NCBI GenBank assembly: GCA_007571115.1
Contig: RKSA01000213.1
Span: 1-8,217, forward strand
DNA from: Gammaproteobacteria bacterium
GTDB lineage: Bacteria > Pseudomonadota > Gammaproteobacteria > Pseudomonadales > Pseudohongiellaceae
Direction of reading: 5' to 3'
DNA: 8,217 nt
Shown here: positions 1-7,662 of the stretch, piece after piece
Layout of the letters: each line of letters opens with the position of its first letter
How positions within the stretch are numbered: the stretch's first letter is position 1
Notes under the pieces: model-generated
Database searches by the model: none
What the model was told of the DNA's origin: nothing
The model's input: the letters and a program-made list of their open reading frames with translations, nothing else
Position numbers and translations under genes: made by a program

Positions 1-2
1 AC

Positions 3-98
3 TTCGTCGTTCAGGAACGGGCCCACGTCGAGGCCTACCAGCAGGCGGCGCGAAGACTATTGCCTTACCGCGAGATGCCTGATCGCGAGGCGCCCTAA
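3..98 (+). CDS. C-terminal end of an unidentified protein (partial)
   Basis: An open frame enters from the left edge and ends at TAA 96-98. It encodes 31 residues, beginning FVVQERAHVEAYQQAARRLL and ending PDREAP. The first part reads as an amphipathic helix rich in Glu, Gln, Arg and Ala, a plausible soluble C-terminus. I chose this frame because its composition is protein-like. Frame 1 gives Arg/Ser-rich sequence, and frame 2 stops earlier. The gene converges on the methyltransferase gene, with only 11 bases between the two stop codons. The family cannot be recognised from so short a piece, so no function is offered. Confidence 0.45.
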   Translation, partial: FVVQERAHVEAYQQAARRLLPYREMPDREAP

Positions 99-114
99 CG
101 CGAGGCGCCCTAAC
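85..114. repeat. 15-bp perfect tandem duplication carrying stop codons on both strands
   Basis: The unit GCGAGGCGCCCTAAC occurs at 85-99 and again, without a gap, at 100-114. It is followed by a further GCGAGA. Each copy contains CTAA, which reads TAA on the plus strand and TAG on the minus strand. The plus-strand gene stops in the first copy (96-98) and the minus-strand methyltransferase stops in the second (110-112). With a single copy the two stop codons would overlap. The unit is five codons long, so duplication keeps both frames. Confidence 0.9.
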
Positions 115-742
115 GCGAGAAGGAGCGCTGAGCAAGCCTCCCGTGCCTGCGCCAGATGAGCAATTGGTTGTTGGCGGGCATGGCATTGTCCTCGACGAGG
201 ATCAGCCCGGCTTTCGCCGCCAGGCCTTGTACCCACTCGAAGTCGCGAATTCCGCTGGCCGGGTCGCGTTGCTTGAGCCAGCGGTCAAAGTCGGCATTGC
301 TCGGCGAGGTGTACTCGCCGTGGTAGCGGAAGGGTCCGTAGACGAACAGCAGCCTTTCATCGCGCAAATGCTGGCCGAGGCCGCGAAAGAAGTTCTCCAC
401 CGTTGGCTTGGCGACGATATGCAAGACGTTGGCACTGAAAATCGCGTCAAACTTGCCGCAACGCCAGTGGGCGTCATCGATGTCGATCGCGATGGGTTTC
501 GCCAGGCCAGCCCGGTAGCTTCGCGGTCGCAGCAAGCGCAGGTTCTCTGCCGTGTCCGATACCTGCCAATCGAGCTCGGGAAAATGGCGGGAGAGGAACT
601 CGGCGTGTTGCCCGGTTCCGGCGCCGATTTCGAGCAGGCTGCGAGCGCCTTCGAGATGCCTTTGCAGAACTTTGAGAATCGGTCGCTTGTTGTTTTCGCA
701 AGCCTGGCTGAAAGGCAGGCTGCGTATGGTGGGGCCGGTCAA
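110..742 (-). CDS. DUF938-family SAM-dependent methyltransferase
   Basis: A 210-residue class I methyltransferase-like protein, usual length for DUF938. The SAM-binding glycine-rich motif I is LLEIGAGTGQHAEF at residues 36-49. Family signatures follow: FSQACENNKRPIL near the N-terminus (11-23), an acidic residue at the end of strand beta-2 (D63), FDAIFSANVLHIV (98-110), YGPFRYHGEYTSPSN (135-149), QRDPASGIRDFEW (158-170) and MPANNQLLIW (188-197). Family members are soluble; the methyl acceptor is not established. The start is set at TTG 742-740, because its frame continues upstream only as a shadow of yaaA and there is no ATG or GTG near the first conserved motif. That TTG overlaps the yaaA stop (TTGA), so translational coupling is likely; no good ribosome binding site is visible. 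The fold is certain, the exact start fairly so. Confidence 0.88.
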   Translation of the reverse strand: MTGPTIRSLPFSQACENNKRPILKVLQRHLEGARSLLEIGAGTGQHAEFLSRHFPELDWQVSDTAENLRLLRPRSYRAGLAKPIAIDIDDAHWRCGKFDAIFSANVLHIVAKPTVENFFRGLGQHLRDERLLFVYGPFRYHGEYTSPSNADFDRWLKQRDPASGIRDFEWVQGLAAKAGLILVEDNAMPANNQLLIWRRHGRLAQRSFSR

Positions 743-1524
743 TGTTCGCGGTCGCGCAGGAACACGAGCCGGTCCCGCGTCGACTCTTTGGCGGCGAAGC
801 GATAGCCGCGCGCGTCGAAATTTTTCAATGCGCGAGCCGAATTGATTCGCTTGCTGATGATCCACGCGGCCATTTCCCCCCGGGCGCGTTTCGCCAGAAA
901 GCTGATTACGCGATAATCGCCCCGGGCGGTGCGGTCCTTGAATACCGGAGTGATGACTTCGGCTTCGAGCGCGTCGCTGCGGATCGCATGGAAATACTCG
1001 TTCGATGCGAGATTGACGAGCAGCTTGCGCTTTTGCGGCTGGGCAGCGAGGTCTTCGTTGAGCGAATGCGCGAGGCGCGCTCCCCAGAAATCGTACAGCC
1101 CCGAATGGCCGTCGACGGCGACTTGCCGGCCCATTTCGAGCCGGTACGGCTGGATCAGGTCGAGGGGGCGCAACACGCCGTAGAGCCCCGAGAGGATGCG
1201 CAAATGCTTTTGCGCGAAATTGAGCTCCGCAGTGCCGAACTGTTCGGCGCGCAAGCCGAGGTACACATCGCCGCGAAACGCGAACATCGCCTGCCGCGCG
1301 TTGCGCAGGCTGAACGGAGTGCTCCACGAGGCAAAGCGTTGCCAGTTGAGCTCGGCAAGATCCGCACTGATGTCCATCAGCGCCGACAAGTCCCCGGGTT
1401 CCAGCGAGCGCATGTGCTCGACGAGACGCGCAGCATCTTCGAGGAAGCGCGGCTGTGAATGCTTGCGGGTTCGGACCTCGCTCTCGAAATCGAGGGTCTT
1501 GGCGGGCGAAACGACGGTCAACAT
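739..1524 (-). CDS. yaaA: Peroxide stress protein YaaA (DUF328/UPF0246)
   Basis: A 261-residue protein colinear with E. coli YaaA (258 residues). It shares SPAKT near the N-terminus (6-10), NARQAMFAFRGDVYLGL (75-91), HLRILSGLYGVLRPLDLIQP (107-126), YRLEMG (127-132), NLASNEYF (171-178), ISFLAKRARG (207-216) and a C-terminal LVFLRD (253-258). In E. coli, YaaA is a cytosolic protein induced by OxyR that lowers free iron during hydrogen peroxide stress and so limits Fenton damage to DNA and proteins; its biochemical activity there is still not fully defined. The start is ATG 1524-1522, which gives the canonical MLTVVSPAKT N-terminus; a purine stretch AGAGAG lies about 10 bases upstream. The stop overlaps the TTG start of the methyltransferase, so the two are probably co-transcribed. 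The gene is divergent from the membrane-protein/TRAP operon. Confidence 0.96.
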   Translation of the reverse strand: MLTVVSPAKTLDFESEVRTRKHSQPRFLEDAARLVEHMRSLEPGDLSALMDISADLAELNWQRFASWSTPFSLRNARQAMFAFRGDVYLGLRAEQFGTAELNFAQKHLRILSGLYGVLRPLDLIQPYRLEMGRQVAVDGHSGLYDFWGARLAHSLNEDLAAQPQKRKLLVNLASNEYFHAIRSDALEAEVITPVFKDRTARGDYRVISFLAKRARGEMAAWIISKRINSARALKNFDARGYRFAAKESTRDRLVFLRDREH

Positions 1525-1565
1525 GGCGAGCGGCTCTCTATCCGTGATGTTTTGACGGGCAGCCA

Positions 1566-1596
1566 ATGATACACGGTTGTGGCAAGATGCTGTCAG
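1566..1596 (-). promoter_or_regulatory. Possible sigma-70 promoter for yaaA
   Basis: On the minus strand, CTGACA (1596-1591, five of six matches to the -35 consensus) is followed after 19 bases by TATCAT (1571-1566, five of six matches to the -10). The spacer is longer than the ideal 17. Transcription would start near 1559, giving a leader of about 35 bases. No OxyR site could be assigned by eye. Confidence 0.3.
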
Positions 1597-1677
1597 CCGG
1601 TGGCGTGCTGGGATAAGCTTGCCTTCTTTGCCCCGGTTGCGCAAAGTGGTGGCGCGAACGAGATGGGAAGCACGACG

Positions 1678-2040
1678 ATGATCGATCGATTGGCGCGGGT
1701 TGCCAGGCTGGTGCGGAAATGGGGCTGGCTTTGCTGGCTGCTCGCGTTTGCCGCTGCCGCGATGATGGCGGCGAGCGTGATCCCGAACCCCTGGCTCGCT
1801 GGTGACCGCTGGCTGATGCTCGGTGTTGTGGCTCTTTGCTGGGCGCTCGCCTTGCTCAGCTTTGGCCGCCTGTTCGAATCGGTGCCGCCGCCTGCCACGG
1901 CGAAAATGCCCTGGCGCGAGCGGCTTGGGCGACGCATGAAGCGTGGCCTGCTATGGCTGCTTGGCGTGGCGATGATCGGCCTGGCGGGTGCGATCGTGTT
2001 GCTGAGCTGGCAATTGCTGCGAGTCTGGATGATGTCATGA
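1678..2040 (+). CDS. Small three-helix membrane protein of unknown function, first gene of TRAP operon
   Basis: A 120-residue hydrophobic protein with a basic N-terminus (MIDRLARVARLVRK) and three likely membrane spans at about residues 16-36, 45-65 and 88-112. Between the second and third is a short polar segment with PPPATAKMPWRERLGRRMKR, strongly positive and so probably cytoplasmic. I recognise no family or catalytic motif. The start at ATG 1678 is preferred because GGGAAG lies 7 bases upstream; an in-frame ATG at 1663 would add five residues. The stop overlaps the start of the small TRAP permease (ATGA at 2037-2040), so the protein is made in step with the transporter and may be an accessory factor, though it is not one of the three standard TRAP components. 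The function is unknown; the coupling is direct observation. Confidence 0.8.
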   Translation: MIDRLARVARLVRKWGWLCWLLAFAAAAMMAASVIPNPWLAGDRWLMLGVVALCWALALLSFGRLFESVPPPATAKMPWRERLGRRMKRGLLWLLGVAMIGLAGAIVLLSWQLLRVWMMS

Positions 2041-2558
2041 ATGATCGAGGCAACGCCGTGATCGCGGCGATCGATTCGTGGAGCGAGCGTATCGGCAGGC
2101 TGATCTGCTGGCTCGCGGTCGCCGAGGTGCTGGTGGTCGTGCTGATCGTGCTGCTGCGCTATCTGTTCCACGTTGGCCACATCGGCTTGCAGGAGTCGGT
2201 GACGTACATCAACTCGGCGCTGTTCGCCTTTGGCGCCGCGTATACCTTGAAAGCCAGGGGCCATGTGCGGGTCGACTTCTTCTACAACCGGCTCGCGAGC
2301 CAATGGCAGGCGCTGATCGACATGGTGGGGACCGTGCTGCTGCTTGGCGGCACTTGCGCGTTCATCATCTGGGCAAGCTGGGACTACGTGGCGCTTTCCT
2401 GGCAAAGTCTCGAGGGTTCGGCGGAAACGAGCGGCCTGCCTTTCGTGTTCCTGCTCAAGACCTTGATCCCGCTGCTCGCGGGGCTGTTGCTCGTCCAGGG
2501 GATCGCGGAATTTCTCCGCGCGCTGCAAAAGTTCCGCAGCGCTGGGGAACAGCGATGA
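2037..2558 (+). CDS. TRAP transporter small permease subunit (DctQ/TakQ-type)
   Basis: A 173-residue inner-membrane protein with four predicted spans (about 20-42, 55-72, 93-115 and 134-158), the normal DctQ layout. Family signatures are RYLFHVGHIGLQE (41-53), ALFAFGAAYTLKA (61-73) and HVRVDFFYNRL (76-86). It resembles the branch that accompanies TakP/FcbT1-type receptors (COG4665). The small permease binds the large permease and is needed for receptor docking and transport. The ATG overlaps the stop of the preceding membrane-protein gene; a weak GGATG lies upstream, so translation is probably coupled. Its own stop overlaps an ATG (2555) with a good ribosome binding site, yet that ATG opens only a 22-codon frame and not the large permease, which begins about 90 bases further on. 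Substrate cannot be read from this subunit. Confidence 0.93.
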   Translation: MNDRGNAVIAAIDSWSERIGRLICWLAVAEVLVVVLIVLLRYLFHVGHIGLQESVTYINSALFAFGAAYTLKARGHVRVDFFYNRLASQWQALIDMVGTVLLLGGTCAFIIWASWDYVALSWQSLEGSAETSGLPFVFLLKTLIPLLAGLLLVQGIAEFLRALQKFRSAGEQR

Positions 2559-2623
2559 GTGCGCTGCTCCGTTCTGGCTCGACCCGCCCCGGCGCGAAAC
2601 GTTTCGCCGCCGGGCTGCGTTGA
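2555..2623 (+). CDS. Possible 22-codon ORF linking small and large TRAP permease genes
   Basis: ATG 2555 overlaps the small-permease stop (ATGA) and is preceded by GGGGA at 2544-2548, a 6-base spacing. The frame reads MSALLRSGSTRPGAKRFAAG, then LR, and stops at TGA 2621-2623. That stop overlaps TTG 2620-2622, a potential start in frame with the large permease. Ribosomes leaving the small permease could therefore step through this ORF into the large permease. The peptide is short and basic, with no recognisable family, and it may be functionally only a translational relay. It may instead be the remains of an older large-permease start displaced by an insertion or frameshift. Confidence 0.35.
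   Translation: MSALLRSGSTRPGAKRFAAGLR
2588..2614 (+). promoter_or_regulatory. GC-rich hairpin containing a 14-bp perfect palindrome between permease genes
   Basis: GCGAAACGTTTCGC at 2594-2607 equals its own reverse complement. Around it, CCCGGCG (2588-2594) pairs with CGCCGGG (2608-2614), so the RNA can form a 7-bp outer stem, a bulged C (2607) and an inner stem. It lies inside the 22-codon ORF, 36 bases before the large-permease ATG. It could stabilise mRNA ends or tune the subunit ratio. Read as DNA, a palindrome centred on CG with GAAA/TTTC flanks is the general shape of LacI-family operators. No U-tract follows, so it is not a classic terminator. Confidence 0.45.
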
Positions 2624-2649
2624 CATCGACCGGGGGCCTGCCGAATCCC

Positions 2650-4020
2650 ATGGTCGAGCTGTTGCCATTGCTGCTGTTCCTGGTCGTCTGCCTGTTCTTG
2701 CTCGCGGGCTATCCGGTGGCGTTCACCCTGTCGGGAGTGTCCCTGCTGTTCGCGGGGCTTGGCCTGGCCGCCGGCGTGTTCGACGACGCCTTTCTCGGCC
2801 TGATCCCGAATCGAATCTATGGCGTTTTCGTCAACCAGAACCTGTACGCCGTGCCTCTGTTCGTGTTCATGGGGGCGATGCTGGAAAAATCGCGAATCGC
2901 CGAGGAACTGCTGCAAGGGATGGAAGCTGCCATGGCGAAGCTTCCCGGCGGGCTTGGCATTTCGGTCGTGCTCGTCGGGATGTTGCTTGCTGCGAGCACG
3001 GGAATCGTCGGCGCCACCGTCGTCACCATGGGAATTCTTTCGCTGCCCTCGATGCTCAAGGCCGGCTACCGGCCTTCGCTGGCCTGTGGCGTGGTCTGCG
3101 CCACGGGCACCCTGGGGCAGATCATTCCGCCATCGATTTGCCTGATCCTGCTTGGCGAAGTCATCAGCAACGCCTACCAGTTGTCGCAGTTGAACGCCGG
3201 AGTGTTCGCACCGGACTTCGTTTCCATCAGCGACCTGTTCGCTGGCGCGGTCGTGCCGGGGCTGTTGCTGGTCTGTGCCTATGCCTTGTACGTGGCGGTC
3301 GTCGCGTGGCTGGATCCGCAAGCCGCGCCGCAGCTCGAACGCGTCCAGCGCAAGGTTTCGGCGGGCAAGGTCGTGGGCAGCCTGTTCGTTCCGGTGGCGC
3401 TCATGGCGGCAGTGCTAGGCTCGATCCTGTTCGGCCTCGCCACGCCAACCGAGGCGGCCGGAGTCGGTGCCGCAGGTGCCGCATTGCTCGCGCTTGCGCG
3501 GCGCAAGTTGAATGTTTCGGTGTTGCGGCAAGTGTCGCTGGAAACCATCAAGCTGACCTCGATGGCGTATCTGATCCTGATCGGGGCGACGATCTTTTCT
3601 TCGGTGTTTCGGGGTTTTGGCGGCGAGCAGCTCATCGAGGAGATTTTCGCCGGCCTGCCGGGAGGCGTGTTCTCGGCGGTGCTGATCGTCATGCTCGTGG
3701 TCTTCCTGCTTGGCTTCATCCTCGATTTCATCGAGATCACCTTTCTCGTCGTGCCGATGGTTGGCCCGGCGCTGCTTGCCATGGGAGTCGATCCGGTCTG
3801 GCTCGCGGTGATGATTTGCGTCAACTTGCAAACGTCCTTCCTTACGCCGCCATTCGGTTTCTCGCTGTTCTACCTGCGCAGCGTGGCGCCCGGCAAGCTG
3901 CCGACGAGCGCCATCTATCGCGGCGCGATTCCCTTCGTGCTCATGCAGCTCGTGGTTTTGCTACTGCTCGCCTTCGAGCCCCGGCTCGCGACCGCCTTGC
4001 CCGAGTGGCTGGGGAATTGA
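2650..4020 (+). CDS. TRAP transporter large permease subunit (DctM/TakM-type)
   Basis: A 456-residue, highly hydrophobic protein, the ion-coupled transport subunit of a TRAP importer in the inner membrane. DctM hallmarks are present in order: LLPLLLFLVVCLFLLAGYPV (4-23), NQNLYAVPLFVFMGAMLEKS (62-81), GTLGQIIPPS (153-162), FGLATPTEAAGVGA (261-274), DFIEITFLVVP (359-369) and NLQTSFLTPPFGFSLFYLR (392-410). The last resembles the branch that works with FcbT1/TakP receptors (COG4664). ATG 2650 gives the family's usual N-terminus (MVELLPLLLF) but has only a distant GGGGG upstream; TTG 2620 is in frame, would add ten residues, and overlaps the stop of the 22-codon ORF. The gene is last in its operon and converges on the receptor gene. 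Identity is secure; the start is uncertain. Confidence 0.95.
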   Translation: MVELLPLLLFLVVCLFLLAGYPVAFTLSGVSLLFAGLGLAAGVFDDAFLGLIPNRIYGVFVNQNLYAVPLFVFMGAMLEKSRIAEELLQGMEAAMAKLPGGLGISVVLVGMLLAASTGIVGATVVTMGILSLPSMLKAGYRPSLACGVVCATGTLGQIIPPSICLILLGEVISNAYQLSQLNAGVFAPDFVSISDLFAGAVVPGLLLVCAYALYVAVVAWLDPQAAPQLERVQRKVSAGKVVGSLFVPVALMAAVLGSILFGLATPTEAAGVGAAGAALLALARRKLNVSVLRQVSLETIKLTSMAYLILIGATIFSSVFRGFGGEQLIEEIFAGLPGGVFSAVLIVMLVVFLLGFILDFIEITFLVVPMVGPALLAMGVDPVWLAVMICVNLQTSFLTPPFGFSLFYLRSVAPGKLPTSAIYRGAIPFVLMQLVVLLLLAFEPRLATALPEWLGN

Positions 4021-4026
4021 GTGCGG

Positions 4027-4040
4027 CCGCGAATTCGCGG
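4027..4040. terminator. Perfect palindrome between convergent genes, possible bidirectional terminator
   Basis: CCGCGAATTCGCGG is its own reverse complement and can form a CCGCG/CGCGG stem with an AATT loop on either strand. It sits in the 46-base gap between the large-permease stop (4018-4020) and the receptor stop (4067-4069). No T-run follows on either side, so intrinsic termination would be weak. A second possible stem pairs GCCTGCC (4055-4061) with GGCAGGC (4077-4083) over the receptor stop codon. Confidence 0.3.
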
Positions 4041-4066
4041 TGGCTGCGAGGCCTGCCTGCCGCGAG

Positions 4067-5248
4067 TCAATCGGCTGGCAGGCGCCGCGCCTCGATGAAG
4101 GCCTCTTCGGCGATTTCGCGATAGTTCATCACGTCAGCGCGGAACTCGCGCCAGGATTCGTAAATTCGCGCTGCCGCAGGATCACTGGCAGCGAGTTCCT
4201 CGATGACTTGCTCGGAAATTCGCTTCAGTTCGATGAGCACCTCATCGGGCAGCCTGCGCAATTGCACGCCGTGCTCCTCGACCAGAACGCGCAGCGCCTC
4301 GTTGTTCCTGGCGATCAGCTCCTCGTGCAGCGACTGGTTCATCGCCTCGGTCGCTGCGAGCAGGATTTCCTGCAAGTCCGGAGTCAGGCTGTCGAAAGCG
4401 GCCTGGTTGATGATGGCTTCGACGGTTGAGCCCGGCTCGTGCCAACCCGGATAGTAGTAATAGTCTGCCACCTCATGGTAGCCGATAGCCAGGTCGTTAT
4501 AGGGGCTGACGAATTCGGCGGCGTCAAGCAGGCCCGTCTGCAAGGCGTTGAAGACATCGCTCGCCTGCATCGTCACTGGAGTTCCGCCAATGCGGCGAAA
4601 CACTTCGCCGCCGAGGCTCGGAATGCGCATTTTCAGCCCTTGCAGGTCTTCGAGCGAATTGATTTCGCGCTTGAACCAGCCGAACATCTGGGTGCCGGTA
4701 TTGCCGCCGCGAACGGGAATGAGGCCGAACGGCTCGTAGAGCTCGCGCCACAGCTCGTTGCCGCCGCCGAAGGATAGCCATGCGTCCTGTTCTGAGCCGG
4801 TCAGGCCGAAGGGGATGCTGGAGAAAAACGGCGTCGCGGCGATCTTGCCTTGCCAGTAGTACGCGCCACTATGGCCCATTTCGGCAACTCCCTGGGATAC
4901 CGCGTCAAACACCTCGAGGCCGCCGACGAGCTCGTTGGCGCCATAGACGCGAATCTGCAGGCGACCATTGCTCATTCGCGCAACGCGCTGGGCAAATTCC
5001 TCGGGCGCGGTGCCAAGCGCTGGCAGGTTTTTCGGCCAGGACGTGATCATTTTCCATTCGTGGGTCGTGACCTGCTCTGCAACAGGCGCCGCTGCCGCGT
5101 CTTCCGGCGTGGCGGGCTCGCCGCAGGCCGCAAGTATTGGCAGCAACACGAGCAGCAGCCAATTGGCCGCGCCATTGCGCCGACACAGCGTTGAAAGAGT
5201 GGAAATAGTGAATAAGGTGCGCGAATGCGCAAGAAACGAAGTTTTCAT
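4067..5248 (-). CDS. TRAP transporter substrate-binding lipoprotein (TakP/FcbT1-type)
   Basis: A 393-residue receptor of a TRAP importer. It has a long 41-residue signal with basic CRRNG, a hydrophobic core and lipobox LAAC (C42), then an Ala/Pro/Glu-rich linker. The mature domain carries family features: WKMITSWPKNLPALGT (65-80), GRLQIRVYGANELVGGLEVF (95-114), MGHSGAYYWQGK (124-135), the conserved TRAP arginine in LKMRIPSLGGE (R208), AEFVSPYND (244-252) and YYYYPGWHEPG (263-273). Related receptors include TakP (2-oxo acids) and FcbT1 (chlorobenzoate); the exact ligand is not readable, but an organic acid is expected. ATG 5248 is supported by GGGAG six bases upstream. Gly follows the lipidated Cys, so the Lol +2 rule predicts outer-membrane anchoring. 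It lies 16 bases after uvrD on the same strand and opposite to its permease genes. Confidence 0.93.
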   Translation of the reverse strand: MKTSFLAHSRTLFTISTLSTLCRRNGAANWLLLVLLPILAACGEPATPEDAAAAPVAEQVTTHEWKMITSWPKNLPALGTAPEEFAQRVARMSNGRLQIRVYGANELVGGLEVFDAVSQGVAEMGHSGAYYWQGKIAATPFFSSIPFGLTGSEQDAWLSFGGGNELWRELYEPFGLIPVRGGNTGTQMFGWFKREINSLEDLQGLKMRIPSLGGEVFRRIGGTPVTMQASDVFNALQTGLLDAAEFVSPYNDLAIGYHEVADYYYYPGWHEPGSTVEAIINQAAFDSLTPDLQEILLAATEAMNQSLHEELIARNNEALRVLVEEHGVQLRRLPDEVLIELKRISEQVIEELAASDPAAARIYESWREFRADVMNYREIAEEAFIEARRLPAD

Positions 5249-5254
5249 GATGTT

Positions 5255-5259
5255 CTCCC
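5255..5259 (-). promoter_or_regulatory. Ribosome binding site of the TRAP receptor gene
   Basis: GGGAG lies six bases before ATG 5248, inside the 16-base gap after the uvrD stop (5267-5265). Beside it, GGGC-CTTGA-GCCC on the minus strand (5273-5261) forms a 4-bp stem whose loop contains most of the uvrD stop region. Ribosomes finishing uvrD would open this stem. It fixes the receptor start and suggests re-initiation. Confidence 0.6.
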
Positions 5260-5264
5260 GGGGC

Positions 5265-7514
<2,250 letters not shown>

Positions 7515-7520
7515 TTGCGA

Positions 7521-7529
7521 ATTCTAGCA
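7521..7529 (-). promoter_or_regulatory. Extended -10 element immediately before uvrD
   Basis: TGCTAGAAT on the minus strand matches the extended -10 pattern TGnTATAAT at all but one defined position. Six bases (TCGCAA) separate it from the A of the uvrD ATG, the normal distance from a -10 to a transcription start. The best-spaced -35 candidate (GCGGAA, 17-base spacer) is poor, as is common for extended -10 promoters. If used, the mRNA would begin at or next to the start codon. Confidence 0.4.
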
Positions 7530-7531
7530 AA

Positions 7532-7573
7532 AGCTCGCTCTCATTCCGCACTCCCATAGCTCCGCACTCTCAT
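7532..7573. repeat. Short direct repeats upstream of uvrD
   Basis: TCCGCACTCCCAT (7545-7557) and TCCGCACTCTCAT (7561-7573) differ at one base and are 16 bases apart. A degenerate third copy, GCTCGCTCTCAT, ends at 7544. They lie just upstream of the proposed uvrD -10, where an activator could bind, and within the divergent intergenic region. They may equally be a slipped-strand duplication with no function. Confidence 0.6.
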
Positions 7574-7601
7574 GCTGTACCCCAATGCCGCCCCCCCGCG
7601 A

Positions 7602-7630
7602 GTGACCGCGATGCCTGAATGCGGCACAAT
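7602..7630 (+). promoter_or_regulatory. Possible sigma-70 promoter for the membrane protein at 7663
   Basis: GTGACC (7602-7607, four of six matches) and CACAAT (7625-7630, four of six) are separated by exactly 17 bases. Transcription would start near 7637, leaving about 26 bases before the ATG. A run of seven Cs (7591-7597) lies just upstream. This is a weak call, made by eye. Confidence 0.3.
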
Positions 7631-7662
7631 GGCGGTTCCTCGATGCGAAACCACGGTTCGCC

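Noticed and set aside
143..1458. Long plus-strand open frames (220 codons at 143-805, 238 codons at 742-1458) opposite the methyltransferase and yaaA
   Set aside because: They lie antisense to clearly recognisable genes and show no domain-like sequence; high GC makes such long shadow frames common.
1552..1580. TTGACG at 1552-1557 as a -35 for the membrane-protein/TRAP operon
   Set aside because: No acceptable -10 occurs 15-19 bases downstream on the plus strand.
1581..1623. GGCAAG and CTTGCC inverted arms upstream of the membrane-protein gene
   Set aside because: The arms are only 6 bases with a 31-base loop, expected by chance.
4023..4036. GCGGCCGC followed by GAATTC, resembling a NotI/EcoRI cloning linker
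   Set aside because: The flanking coding sequences end cleanly on both sides and the string is part of a natural-looking palindrome in a GC-rich genome, so no cloning junction is implied.
2559..4124. 521-codon open frame overlapping the large permease on the same strand
   Set aside because: Its product is Arg/Ala/Gly-rich low-complexity sequence, whereas the other frame encodes a canonical TRAP large permease.
7574..7590. CTGT at 7575-7578 as half of a LexA box near uvrD
   Set aside because: The matching half-site eight bases on does not read ACAG or close to it.
7591..7597. Run of seven Cs as a phase-variation tract
   Set aside because: It lies in a non-coding region, is short, and does not sit between a promoter -35 and -10 that I can support.
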